Shown in pieces: positions 36,211-45,281 of a stretch of DNA of 64,000 bases. The DNA comes from Corynebacterium vitaeruminis (GTDB lineage: Bacteria > Actinomycetota > Actinomycetes > Mycobacteriales > Mycobacteriaceae): the NCBI RefSeq assembly GCF_001054325.1, contig NZ_JVVM01000020.1:62001-126000 (forward strand), read 5' to 3'. Below the pieces are notes generated by a model that saw only the letters and a program-made list of their open reading frames with translations, was not told the origin of the DNA and did not search any database. A program made the translations under genes and the position numbers. Each line of letters starts with the position of its first letter. Positions within the stretch are counted from its first letter, which is position 1.

Positions 36211-38043
36211 TTAGCGCTGGTAAAGGGCCTCAATGTCGCGCGAGCAGTTGTCCATGACAATGTTGCGCTTGACCTTCATGGTCGGGGTCAGCTCGCCGCT
36301 TTCCTCGGTGAAGTCCCTGTCCAGGATGTGGAACTTCTTAATGGCCTCAGCGTGAGACACCAGCTCGTTAGCGGAGTTGACGGCGTCCTGAATCTCTGCG
36401 CGCAGAACAGCGCTGGAGGCAGCGAGCTCACGGATGGAGGTGTGCTCGGAGACGGAGTGCTCAATCTTCCACTTCTCCAGCGCCTCCTCATCGAGGGTGA
36501 CCAGCACGGAGACGAACGGACGACCATCACCGATGACAACTGCCTGGGAGACCAGCGGGTGCGCACGCATGCGGTCTTCCATCGGGCCCGGTGCGACATT
36601 CTTACCACCGGCGGTAACAATGAGATCCTTCTTACGGCCGGTGATCTTCAGGTGGCCTTCCTCGGTCAGCTCGCCGAGGTCACCAGTCTTGAACCACTCT
36701 CCGTCGATGAAGGCATCCTTGGTTGCCTCTTCGTTCTTCCAGTAGCGGTCGAATACAACCGGACCACGCAGCAGAACTTCACCGTCGTCATTAATGGCGG
36801 CGGAGCAGCCACCTACCGGACGACCAACGGTACCAATGATTTGCTCGCTCGGGTTGTTCACAGTGATGGCAGCCGTGGACTCGGTCAGACCGTAGCCTTC
36901 GTAGACAGGCACACCGAGGCCACGGAAGAAGTGTCCGAGGTCAGAGGACAGAGCCGAACCACCGGAAATGGTGTACTGCACCGCGTCACCCATAGCTGCG
37001 CGAATCTTAGCAAACAGTAGGCGATCGTAAAGCTGGCGACGCAGCTTCAGTACGCGCGACGGACCTGCCGGAGTATCCAGTGCCTTGGAGTACTCAATGG
37101 CAGTGGCTTCTGCACGCTCGAACATGGCCTGACCGAATGCGCCCTTCTCCTTCGCGGAGGCGTAGGCGGAGTCGCGGACCTTCTCAAACACACGCGGCAC
37201 ACCGAGGATCAGGTGCGGGCGGGAACGCTGGAACTCCAGAGTAACGGTCTTGGTATCGGCCCAGTGTGACTGGGTAGCACCGGAGATCATTGAGGCCAGG
37301 GACACTGCGTGTGCCAGGACGTGCGCCAGCGGTAGGAAGGTCAGAATACGGTTACCCGGGCGAGCAATCAGACCAATTTCGTTGGTGAGAATAGCGCGGG
37401 CCTCCGCCAGCCAGTTACTGTGCAGCAGCACGCAACCCTTCGGACGGCCAGTGGTGCCAGAGGTGTAAATCACGGTTGCCAGGTCGTCGGCCTTGGTGTT
37501 CTTGATGCGACGCTCGACCTCATCGTCGTCAATGTCGCGACCTTCGTAGCTAATGGTGTCGGTAGCGGAAGCGTTAATCTCCAGCACACGACGCAGCTGG
37601 GACTCGCCCTCCGGGTTCTCGGTGCCTTTTTCGACCAGCAGGGGCTTCATACGGTCGGTGTGCTCACGTGACTCGGTGAATGCAAAAACAGCACCGGAGT
37701 TTTCAATAATCCAACGGATCTGGCCAGAGGAAGAGGAGCCGTAAATTGGGACAACAGCAGCACCTGCCATCCAGATAGCGGTGTTGATCAGGTTCCACTC
37801 GTAGCGAGTCTCACTGAGCAGCGCCACGCGGTCGCCCGGCTGAACACCGTTGGCAATAAGCCCCTTGGCGACACCCTTTGCCTCGTCATAAAACTCTTGA
37901 GTGGTGACATTCACCCACTCAAAGTTCTTCGGACGGGTGAAAAGCACCAGCTTCGGGCGCTTCTGCACCAGCTCCTGCAGCGAGGTAATGATCGTTTCAT
38001 TCTCGCCGATGACGTATTTCGCCTCAGTAGTATATTCACGCAT
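36211..38043 (-). CDS. Long-chain fatty-acid-CoA ligase (FadD15 type)
   Basis: A 610-residue AMP-forming acyl-CoA synthetase. The AMP-binding P-loop is IYTSGTTGRPKGCVLLHSN, with later motifs YEGYGLTESTAAIT, WFKTGDLGELTEEGHL and the hinge lysine region GRKKDLIVTAGGKNV. It activates long-chain fatty acids with ATP and CoA at the membrane for lipid synthesis or oxidation. The length and the AMP-binding layout match FadD15 (Rv2187) of mycobacteria. It is divergent from malQ and followed by a strong terminator. Confidence 0.93.
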   Translation of the reverse strand: MREYTTEAKYVIGENETIITSLQELVQKRPKLVLFTRPKNFEWVNVTTQEFYDEAKGVAKGLIANGVQPGDRVALLSETRYEWNLINTAIWMAGAAVVPIYGSSSSGQIRWIIENSGAVFAFTESREHTDRMKPLLVEKGTENPEGESQLRRVLEINASATDTISYEGRDIDDDEVERRIKNTKADDLATVIYTSGTTGRPKGCVLLHSNWLAEARAILTNEIGLIARPGNRILTFLPLAHVLAHAVSLASMISGATQSHWADTKTVTLEFQRSRPHLILGVPRVFEKVRDSAYASAKEKGAFGQAMFERAEATAIEYSKALDTPAGPSRVLKLRRQLYDRLLFAKIRAAMGDAVQYTISGGSALSSDLGHFFRGLGVPVYEGYGLTESTAAITVNNPSEQIIGTVGRPVGGCSAAINDDGEVLLRGPVVFDRYWKNEEATKDAFIDGEWFKTGDLGELTEEGHLKITGRKKDLIVTAGGKNVAPGPMEDRMRAHPLVSQAVVIGDGRPFVSVLVTLDEEALEKWKIEHSVSEHTSIRELAASSAVLRAEIQDAVNSANELVSHAEAIKKFHILDRDFTEESGELTPTMKVKRNIVMDNCSRDIEALYQR

Positions 38044-38188
38044 CGAGTTACAAACCCCTACTTTCGGTAATTCTGTCCGTCGTTGGTTTCGTTAGAAATC
38101 AACTTAGAACATCAAACCCGGCGCCGTTGTGATTTCGGTAAATATTTCGATAACGAAGTGATTTGTCTTACTTCTGGCAAAGTTTTTC

Positions 38189-38194
38189 TAAACT
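38189..38194 (+). promoter_or_regulatory. -10 box pointing to a leaderless malQ transcript
   Basis: TAAACT ends 7 bases before the second ATG (38201). That is exactly where transcription should begin, and no ribosome-binding site is present. The start codon was set at 38201 for this reason. Confidence 0.5.
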
Positions 38195-38200
38195 GGCATG

Positions 38201-40450
38201 ATGGAAAGAGTGACACAGGCAGCTTCCAATACACCCCTTTCCTCTCCACTCGCTGACCTCGCTAAAGACGTCGGGGTTGGTGTTTCCTACTACTCTACCG
38301 AGGGCCAACTCGTGCACGTCTCTCGCGAGACAGTGCTGAAAACTCTCGCTGCTCTCGACATCGATTTAGGCCCGGATCCCAACGATGCCGAAATCAACGA
38401 GGCCCGTCGTAATTGGGCGGACACGCAGTGGTCGCGGCTTCTCCCACCCGTGGTAGTTGCACGCCAGGGCATCTTTCACCGAGTTCTGGTTCACGTACCG
38501 CACGGCAGCAATGTCAGCGTAACTGTGAAACTGGACGACGGCGCAGAATGGCCCTGCGCGCAGGTGCACCACTTGGTTCCGCCACGCCAAGTCGGCGATG
38601 TGATGATGGGCGAGGCCGCCTTCGCTATTCCCGAGGATTTGCCGCTGGGTTGGCATCGCGTGCGTGCGGTCAATGGCGACAACGTCGCGGAGTGCGATTT
38701 GGCCGTAACCCCGAACCGTCTCGCCACTGCCGACAAGTACGTACAGGAGCCTGCGCATGGGGTCATGGCACAGCTATATTCGGTACGCTCCAGCCGCAGC
38801 TGGGGTATCGGTGATTTCGCTACTCTCGGTGACTTGGCGCAGGTCAGCGCACAGCACGCAGGTTCCGACTTCGTCCTGATCAATCCGTTGCACGCCGCAG
38901 AGCCACTACCTCCGGTAGAAGACTCGCCGTACCTGCCCACCACTCGCCGCTACGTCAATCCGCTTTACGCTCGCCCAGAGCTTATCGACGAGTTCGGGTA
39001 CCTGGACAAGGACGAGGCTGATGAAGCCCGTGCGTTAGCGAACTCGTTCCATCAGCTCAATCACAGCCCCGATGAGATTGACCGCAACTCCATCTACGCC
39101 GCAAAGCTCAAGGTATTGCGGGCAATCCACAAGATTCCACTGTCCAGCGCGCGCCAGGCGGAATTTGACCGTTGGCTGGAGGCCGAGGGCCGGGGCATTT
39201 ACGACTACGCGGAGTGGTGCACCAAGCGTGAGCTCGCAGACCGCACCGCTGCTCGCGATGCCGCACAAAGTACCGCCAAATCGGGTTCCAAGCACGCTTC
39301 CGCAGCCACTTCTAATTCTGATGCGGTAACCGAAGACGGTATTGAACTGGTTCCTCCGCTGGGCAACCACACCAGTGTCGAATCACTGCGGGAGGAAATC
39401 TTCCAGTTCCACCTTTGGGCGCAGTGGATTCTCGATCAGCAGCTCGGCCAGGCACAAGAGGCCGCACTGGAGGCGGGCATGCGTATCGGCATCATGGCCG
39501 ACCTTGCCGTCGGCGTGCACCCCGGTGGTGCGGACGCCGAGAACCTCGCAGATTGGCTCGCTCCTGATATCTCTGTCGGCGCCCCGCCAGATGGATTTAA
39601 CCAGCGTGGTCAGGACTGGTCGCAGCCGCCGTGGAACCCACACAAGCTGGCAGAGGCCGGCTACCGCCCCTGGCGCGACATGCTGCGCACCATCCTCCGC
39701 CACGCCGGTGGCATTCGTGTTGACCATGTGCTGGGCATGTTCCGCCTTTGGGTCATGCCACGGATGGAGTCCCCGGTCAACGGCACCTATCTGTACTTCG
39801 ACCACGAAGCAATGGTCGGCATTCTCGCCCTTGAGGCCGAACTCGCCGGGGCCGTTGTCGTAGGCGAAGACCTGGGTACTTTCGAACCGTGGGTGCAGGA
39901 TTATCTCGCCTCGCGGGGCATTATGGGTACCTCGATTGTGTGGTTTGAATCCGACGGCGACCAGCCGAAACCACCGAGTGCTTATCGCAGCCTGTGCTTG
40001 TCCTCCGTCACCACGCACGATTTGCCTCCGACAGCGGGCTACCTCGCAGGCGAGCACATCAAGCTGCGGGAGCGTCTGGGGCTATTGCTTTCCGACGTCA
40101 CGGAGGAAGACCGCCGGGATTTCGAGTGGATTCGAAAGGTTTTGGGCGCTGCCAAGGAAACCGGATGCTTTGTTGACACGGCTGCGGCGGACATGGATGT
40201 TCAGTCCCTTACCCGCGACAACCTGCCACCGATTGATGCGCTAATCACGGGTCTGCACCGCTTCCTCGACCGGACTCCTTCTGCGCTGAAGTGTGCGGCG
40301 CTGGTGGACATGGTTGGTGATCGTCGCACTCAGAATCAGCCGGGCACGACCCATGATCAGTACCCGAACTGGTGCATCCCTCTAACCGATGCTGAGGGCA
40401 AGGCCGTGCTCGTCGAGGATTTGCCTCGCTTCCCGGGCTTCAAGCGTTAA
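38201..40450 (+). CDS. malQ: 4-alpha-glucanotransferase (amylomaltase, GH77)
   Basis: A 749-residue GH77 enzyme that moves maltodextrin segments and releases glucose. The first 160 residues form an actinobacterial N-terminal extension with beta-sandwich features. The catalytic domain shows GIGDFATLGDLAQ, LINPLHAAEPLPPVEDSPYLP, IGIMADLAVGVHPGGADAE (with the nucleophile-region Asp), GGIRVDHVLGMFRLWVMP (nucleophile Asp), VVVGEDLGTFEPWV (acid/base Glu) and TTHDLPPTAGYL. An insertion rich in Ala/Ser/Thr (about 350-375) probably forms a loop. The gene stands alone, divergent from fadD. Confidence 0.93.
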   Translation: MERVTQAASNTPLSSPLADLAKDVGVGVSYYSTEGQLVHVSRETVLKTLAALDIDLGPDPNDAEINEARRNWADTQWSRLLPPVVVARQGIFHRVLVHVPHGSNVSVTVKLDDGAEWPCAQVHHLVPPRQVGDVMMGEAAFAIPEDLPLGWHRVRAVNGDNVAECDLAVTPNRLATADKYVQEPAHGVMAQLYSVRSSRSWGIGDFATLGDLAQVSAQHAGSDFVLINPLHAAEPLPPVEDSPYLPTTRRYVNPLYARPELIDEFGYLDKDEADEARALANSFHQLNHSPDEIDRNSIYAAKLKVLRAIHKIPLSSARQAEFDRWLEAEGRGIYDYAEWCTKRELADRTAARDAAQSTAKSGSKHASAATSNSDAVTEDGIELVPPLGNHTSVESLREEIFQFHLWAQWILDQQLGQAQEAALEAGMRIGIMADLAVGVHPGGADAENLADWLAPDISVGAPPDGFNQRGQDWSQPPWNPHKLAEAGYRPWRDMLRTILRHAGGIRVDHVLGMFRLWVMPRMESPVNGTYLYFDHEAMVGILALEAELAGAVVVGEDLGTFEPWVQDYLASRGIMGTSIVWFESDGDQPKPPSAYRSLCLSSVTTHDLPPTAGYLAGEHIKLRERLGLLLSDVTEEDRRDFEWIRKVLGAAKETGCFVDTAAADMDVQSLTRDNLPPIDALITGLHRFLDRTPSALKCAALVDMVGDRRTQNQPGTTHDQYPNWCIPLTDAEGKAVLVEDLPRFPGFKR

Positions 40451-40529
40451 CGGGTTCGCGAGCACCTAATCTCTCATTCTCTGGTGTTCATCGAATACTC
40501 AGGCCATGTGCCCGATGCTGAAGCCGGGA

Positions 40530-40625
40530 CTAAAACTGGAAATCGGTGACTGCACCAGCGATGAGGATGAGAAGAAGCAAAACGATTAAGGCAAGTAGGA
40601 CCTTCGAGTGCCTCGACCGATGCAT
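40530..40625 (-). CDS. 31-residue single-span membrane protein
   Basis: ATG 40625 opens a 31-codon frame: a basic MHRSRHSK head, one hydrophobic helix of about 16 residues (VLLALIVLLLLILIAG) and a short AVTDFQF tail. A GGGAG box lies 9 bases upstream. The charged head and hydrophobic core are the pattern of small bitopic membrane proteins with the N-terminus inside. Nothing is known about its role. A second protein of the same length and plan is encoded at 44631-44726. Confidence 0.6.
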   Translation of the reverse strand: MHRSRHSKVLLALIVLLLLILIAGAVTDFQF

Positions 40626-40795
40626 GCTAACTCAGCTCCCTACTGCGAAATATTTACGGACGACCCAACTCTAGCCCGTTGGGCAAATTTCCTAATACTT
40701 TAAGACATACCTTAGGGCAGCGATAGCGACCCAACACTTAAAGGGGTTGTCTCAGCTCAATTCTTCTGGCCTCCCAGTGAGCTACCTGCAGGCCA

Positions 40796-41032
40796 CTACC
40801 GCATCGGCGAGCTCTCGCTGTCCGCTCCTCGACGCTCCTGCGAACGCTTCCGCCGGCGCACCGACCACTGCCACAGGCGGCCACTAACAACGTCGATTGC
40901 GCCAACAAGTACGAAGGCGACAAACCCTCCGACCACCAGCAGAACTGCGCATAGCACGCTGACCTGCGCAAGCAGCGGCAACTGAATCAGCCACTGCCCT
41001 ACCCTGTCGAATGCTTCTGCCATGGTTGTCAA
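40796..41032 (-). CDS. Small membrane protein, unknown function
   Basis: A 78-residue protein (MTTMAEAFDRVGQWLI...) with one or two hydrophobic helices between about residues 16 and 47 (LPLLAQVSVLCAVLLVVGGF, VLVGAIDVV) and a strongly basic C-terminal tail (RRRKRSQERRG). An ATG three codons in is an alternative start. It follows the M3 peptidase gene by 66 bases on the same strand, so it may be co-transcribed. No family recognised. Confidence 0.6.
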   Translation of the reverse strand: MTTMAEAFDRVGQWLIQLPLLAQVSVLCAVLLVVGGFVAFVLVGAIDVVSGRLWQWSVRRRKRSQERRGADSESSPMR

Positions 41033-41098
41033 CCTACCCTGCCGGTGACCAGAATAACTAGCGGGCGGCGGTCGCGGGGCTCGTCGTAAAGCGCGGAG

Positions 41099-43153
41099 TT
41101 AGGCATCAGTGCCCAACAGACCGCGACGTTCGAGAAGCGGCTGGATGTCCTTGTCGCGGCCTCGGAAAGCGCGGTAGGCGGCCATGAAATCGATGGCACC
41201 GCCACGGGAGAGAATCTCTTCACGGAAGTGGCTGCCGCCGCTAATTGTGGCACCGCCGTTGTCGGTGAACCAACCGAAGCCATCAGCGTCGAGTACCTCT
41301 GCCCACAGGTAGGAGTAGTAGCCCGCCGAGTAACCGCCAGCGAAGATGTGGTTGAAGTAGCGGGAGCGGTAGCGCGGGGCCAGGTGCGGGATGTCGAGAC
41401 CGAGCTCGGCGAGTGCTTCCGCTTCAAAAGCGTCGACGTCGGTGACCTTCGCCGCTTCCTCCTCGGTGAGGCTGTGCCACGCCAAATCGATCGCGCAAGC
41501 TGCGAGATATTCGACCGTTGCGAACCCCTCACCAGCAGTCCGGGCCTTCTTCACCGACTCGACCAGCTCTGCCGGAATCGGCTCACCAGTACGAACGTGA
41601 ACGGCGTAGTTGGCCAGAATGGACGGCTCGAGAGCCCAGTTCTCGTTGATTTGAGAGGGGAATTCCACGAAGTCACGCGGGACGTTTGTACCCGAGAAGG
41701 TTGGGTACGTGACGTCGGAAAGCAGGCCGTGAAGGGCATGCCCAAACTCGTGGAAGGCGGTGGTGACCTCGTCGAGCGTCAGCAGCACCGGGGTGCCCGG
41801 TTCGGTTTCAGCAATGTTCATGACGTTGACCACGACCGGTAGGCGGCCGAGCAAGCGAGACTGATCCCTAAACGAGCTCATCCACGCGCCACCGCGCTTG
41901 GTCGGACGCGAGAAGTAGTCAGTGATAATCAGGCCGATGGTCTCGCCTCCGCCCTGGCGCACCTCCCACACGGTCGCGCCCGGCGCGTATCCCTGCAGGT
42001 CCTCACGCTTAACTACCTCGATGCCGTAGAGCTTGCGCGCAGCGTAGAACACGCCGTCTTCAATGACGCGGTGCAGCTCGAAGTAATTCTTTAGTTCCTC
42101 TGTATCGACCGCGAATTCCTCCGCTTTACGACGGCGCTCCCAGTACGGCCAGTCAGCGCCAGTAACCGTCTCATCGCCGGCCAGATCAGCGACCCGCTTG
42201 TACTCGCCCTCAGCATTGGCAACGGCAGCTGGCGCCAAATCTGCGATCAGCTTACGGGCAGCGTCGGCGGTGGCGGCCGTCTCCTTGGCAATGACGTAAT
42301 CCGCATGCGTGTCGTAGCCGAGGAACCTAGCGCGGCGGGCACGCAGGCGTGCCATTTCCAGCACAATGTCGGAGTTGTCGAACTTGCCGGAGGCAGCACC
42401 CGCGCGACCCAGTGAGGCTTCGTAGAGCTTGGTGCGAGTAGCCGGATTATCCAGGTCAGCCAGCTGTGCAGGAGTTGACGGCAGATCCAGCGGAATAAGC
42501 CACGGCGCATCGGTGTCGGCCTTTTTCGCATAGGCGGCGAAGGACGCGATGGTGTCGTCGGAAAGTCCGGCGAGTTCCTCGCGGTCATAGATTTCCACGG
42601 CGCGCGCGACGGTGTCCTTCAGCAAGTTTTCGCCGAAAGCGGTGGAGAGCTCAGAGAGGCGGGAATTAATGCGGCTGAGCTCGGCCTTGTCCTCATCACT
42701 GAGGTCGGCGCCAGCGCGCTGGAAGTCTTCGCGGACCTTCTTCAGCAGCAGCTGTGCCTCTTCCGGGTTGGCGGCATCCTCCACGCTGTCGATCGCAGTG
42801 ATGCGCTGCCACAGATCACTGCGCATACGAATCTGATCCAGGTGTGCTGTGAGCTGCGGGGCAATCTCGGCTTCAATTTCCATGCGGACATCGGTGGCGT
42901 CCGTACCAGCAACGTTGAAGAAATAAGCGGCGACGCGGTCCAGGTCCTGGCCGGCTTTCTCCATCGCCTCGATGGTGTTAACAAAGGTCGGTGCCTCCGA
43001 CGACGTGGCGATGGCGTCAATCTCGCGCGCATGGCTGCGCATTGCTTCACCAAAGGCCTCGCGGACGTGGCTGTCATCGATTGCCGCAAAATCCGGCAAT
43101 TCGCAGAACAATTCCGACGGTGTTAACAGTGGGTTTCGTGCATCATTGGTCAT
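41099..43153 (-). CDS. M3-family zinc metallopeptidase (peptidyl-dipeptidase/oligopeptidase A type)
   Basis: A 684-residue cytoplasmic peptidase with the thimet-type active site HEFGHALHG (about 466-474) and the downstream glutamate ligand region. The conserved ESPRDFVEFPSQ-like stretch reads NVPRDFVEFPSQINENWA. M3 enzymes cut short peptides, usually finishing protein turnover or signal-peptide degradation. Dcp and OpdA cannot be told apart from sequence alone. The last 12 bases before the next gene carry no terminator. Confidence 0.93.
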   Translation of the reverse strand: MTNDARNPLLTPSELFCELPDFAAIDDSHVREAFGEAMRSHAREIDAIATSSEAPTFVNTIEAMEKAGQDLDRVAAYFFNVAGTDATDVRMEIEAEIAPQLTAHLDQIRMRSDLWQRITAIDSVEDAANPEEAQLLLKKVREDFQRAGADLSDEDKAELSRINSRLSELSTAFGENLLKDTVARAVEIYDREELAGLSDDTIASFAAYAKKADTDAPWLIPLDLPSTPAQLADLDNPATRTKLYEASLGRAGAASGKFDNSDIVLEMARLRARRARFLGYDTHADYVIAKETAATADAARKLIADLAPAAVANAEGEYKRVADLAGDETVTGADWPYWERRRKAEEFAVDTEELKNYFELHRVIEDGVFYAARKLYGIEVVKREDLQGYAPGATVWEVRQGGGETIGLIITDYFSRPTKRGGAWMSSFRDQSRLLGRLPVVVNVMNIAETEPGTPVLLTLDEVTTAFHEFGHALHGLLSDVTYPTFSGTNVPRDFVEFPSQINENWALEPSILANYAVHVRTGEPIPAELVESVKKARTAGEGFATVEYLAACAIDLAWHSLTEEEAAKVTDVDAFEAEALAELGLDIPHLAPRYRSRYFNHIFAGGYSAGYYSYLWAEVLDADGFGWFTDNGGATISGGSHFREEILSRGGAIDFMAAYRAFRGRDKDIQPLLERRGLLGTDA

Positions 43154-43260
43154 AGTGAATTCAACTGTAGCGTGCTCGAAAACGCGAGCGCGCCTACCGT
43201 CTGCAACAGACTCCCCGCCCTTCTGGCAGGCCCAACCGTGACGAGGAGGCGTTTTCCGCC

Positions 43261-44535
43261 ATGACAGAGACGACTATTTCCGCTCCCTGCGGGCAGCTGA
43301 CCGGCCGAATTCGCAATGGCGTGTTGCAAGTCTTCAATATCGACTACGCCGATGCCGCTCCGTTTGCCGCGTCGGCACCAGTGGCCGACGGCCCACAGTC
43401 GGGAACTCGGCGCTGTGAGCCCGAACGCGAATTAGTTCTCACCGTCACGGCACCGGCTGAGCCCGCGGGCGCTTCCTATCCCGTATTGCTGTGGATTCAC
43501 GGTGGTAGCTACGAGTTCGGGCACCCCTCCGAGCCCTGGACGGACGCGACGGCTTTTGCGCAGGCAGGCATCGTCACCGTTTCGCTCGGATACCGCAAGG
43601 GGCTCGAGGGATTCTGGCGCGACAGTCAAACGGAGAACTACCGGGCCATTGATGATCTGTATCTGGGGCTGCAGTGGGCTCGTCGTAACGCACCTGCCTT
43701 CGGCGGCGATATCGACAACATCACGATCTCGGGGCAATCGGCGGGCGCGGCGCTGGCGCTCACCCTGGCCTCTGACGACCGCACACTCGGTCAGATCCAG
43801 CGCACCATTGCCATGTCGCCGGCCTTCTCGCTACTGTCAGGCTCGCGCCTCCGCCGCACGTTGGCGGGCATCGGTGTGGGACGTGCGCCATCCACCGATG
43901 TCTTTTCGCGTGCCGACGAACGCAGGGTCGCTCGAGCCCAGAAATTGGTGTCGGCATCCTCGCCAACGGATCCAGCAATTGGGCCTCGCTTTGACAGCTT
44001 TGCTCCCACACTGCCGACGATGGTGACCGCCACCAGTGAGGAGTTCTTCTCAGAACCTCCGGTTGTAGCGATGGACAAGTTGCCGATGCGGGAGTGGATG
44101 GCTCGGCGCTATGCCAAGGGGCATCGTGGCCACGGCGAATTTCCGACCAGCGCCTATGCCGAGCGTCCGATGGGAAATGTTATTTCTGACTCCGCGATTC
44201 GTTCTTACGCTGTCAAAGTTGCCGAGCGGTCCGTGGCGGCTGGGTTAGATGTGTGGGCGGCGCAGTTCGAACCGGGCGAAGGGCTGGGGTATGCCCCTGC
44301 TGGCCGCACCAGCGGCGCGCCCCATTGCATCGACATTGCACGCTTCTTTGGTGTGAAAGAGCCCAACCATCCCTTCCATCAAGTGGCAGTTGAGTTCATC
44401 CGCACAGGCACCTCACACATGCCGTGCTACAACGATGACCGCGCGGTGACGACCTTTGCTGGCGCTGACGCGAAGGCCGTCGAGGGCATCGCCGTTGATG
44501 CATGGGCGGCTCCACGACAGCTCTTCGGCGCGTGA
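43261..44535 (+). CDS. Carboxylesterase type B
   Basis: A 424-residue alpha/beta-hydrolase of the para-nitrobenzyl-esterase group. The oxyanion-hole motif is WIHGGSYEFG (about 79-88) and the nucleophile elbow GQSAGAA puts the catalytic Ser at about 160. A late His in GAPHCIDIARFFGV is the likely catalytic base. No signal peptide is seen, so it is cytoplasmic. Its natural ester substrate is unknown. It is divergent from the M3 peptidase gene. Confidence 0.85.
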   Translation: MTETTISAPCGQLTGRIRNGVLQVFNIDYADAAPFAASAPVADGPQSGTRRCEPERELVLTVTAPAEPAGASYPVLLWIHGGSYEFGHPSEPWTDATAFAQAGIVTVSLGYRKGLEGFWRDSQTENYRAIDDLYLGLQWARRNAPAFGGDIDNITISGQSAGAALALTLASDDRTLGQIQRTIAMSPAFSLLSGSRLRRTLAGIGVGRAPSTDVFSRADERRVARAQKLVSASSPTDPAIGPRFDSFAPTLPTMVTATSEEFFSEPPVVAMDKLPMREWMARRYAKGHRGHGEFPTSAYAERPMGNVISDSAIRSYAVKVAERSVAAGLDVWAAQFEPGEGLGYAPAGRTSGAPHCIDIARFFGVKEPNHPFHQVAVEFIRTGTSHMPCYNDDRAVTTFAGADAKAVEGIAVDAWAAPRQLFGA

Positions 44536-44630
44536 GTCGCGCAGCATCTATTGCTCTGTTTGGCACCGTACTGGTTAGCGCATCGCGGCTCAGCGCCGCA
44601 CTGGTTAGCTCAGCAACTTAGGCCTACAAA

Positions 44631-44726
44631 TTAGGCTGGCAGCGACTGGAAGTACTGGTAAATCTCCACGCAGGACAAAATAGTAATAAGTGTGATGAGT
44701 ACAGCGATAAGTTTCCTGCGGTCCAT
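44631..44726 (-). CDS. 31-residue single-span membrane protein
   Basis: ATG 44726 opens a 31-codon frame: MDRRKL head, hydrophobic helix (about 6-20, IAVLITLITILSCVE) and an aromatic tail (IYQYFQSLPA). It lies alone between two plus-strand genes. The ribosome-binding site is weak (GGTGG close to the start). Size and plan match the protein at 40530-40625, but the sequences are not alike beyond that. Coding status rests on composition only. Confidence 0.5.
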   Translation of the reverse strand: MDRRKLIAVLITLITILSCVEIYQYFQSLPA

Positions 44727-44792
44727 AGCCACCGTTCTTACCGAAACACCAGGCGAGAGGCAAGCTTTACCAATTGTGTTTAACTGTCAACC

Positions 44793-45281
44793 ATGGAGCC
44801 ACTTGATTTACTAGTCCCCGAAAACTCTGCGCTGCAGCCAGTCGACCCAGCGCTAGCGAAGGTAAAGCGAATCGGGCACGCCGCTCCCCTACTGGTTTTC
44901 ACGATTGCAGCTGCCGTAGCCGCAGTGGCGTGGACTCCGTGGATGTGGTTGGGCGTCCTCTCCTGCTTGCTCTACTTCGCATTTATCTATTGGTTCATCG
45001 GCCGTAGAGTTCGTGCCCACCGATACCTCGAAGGCGACAACGACTTCATTGTTGCGTCCGGGCGCTGGTGGCGCTCGGTCACCGTCGTTCCTTACGGACG
45101 GATTCAGTTCATCGATATTGATGAAGGGCCTCTCCTCCGGCTATTTGGGTTGGCGACATTGAAGCTCAATACCGCATCGGCGAGCTCGGATGCGGCCGTC
45201 CACGGTTTGCCACGCGAGGAAGCCCTTGCCCTGCGCGCACGTCTATCTCAGCGTGCCCATGACCGGATGGCAGGTCTCTAA
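44793..45281 (+). CDS. Membrane PH-domain (DUF304/YdbS-type) protein
   Basis: A 162-residue protein with two membrane helices (about 33-69) followed by a bacterial PH domain (about 75-150: FIVASGRWWRSVTVVPYGRIQFIDIDEGPLLRLFGLATLKLNT). The SVTVVPYGRIQFI-type core is diagnostic of YdbS-like proteins. It is directly followed by the larger YdbT-like gene without a gap. The pair has been associated with membrane or antimicrobial stress in other bacteria; here that is only inferred. Confidence 0.85.
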   Translation: MEPLDLLVPENSALQPVDPALAKVKRIGHAAPLLVFTIAAAVAAVAWTPWMWLGVLSCLLYFAFIYWFIGRRVRAHRYLEGDNDFIVASGRWWRSVTVVPYGRIQFIDIDEGPLLRLFGLATLKLNTASASSDAAVHGLPREEALALRARLSQRAHDRMAGL

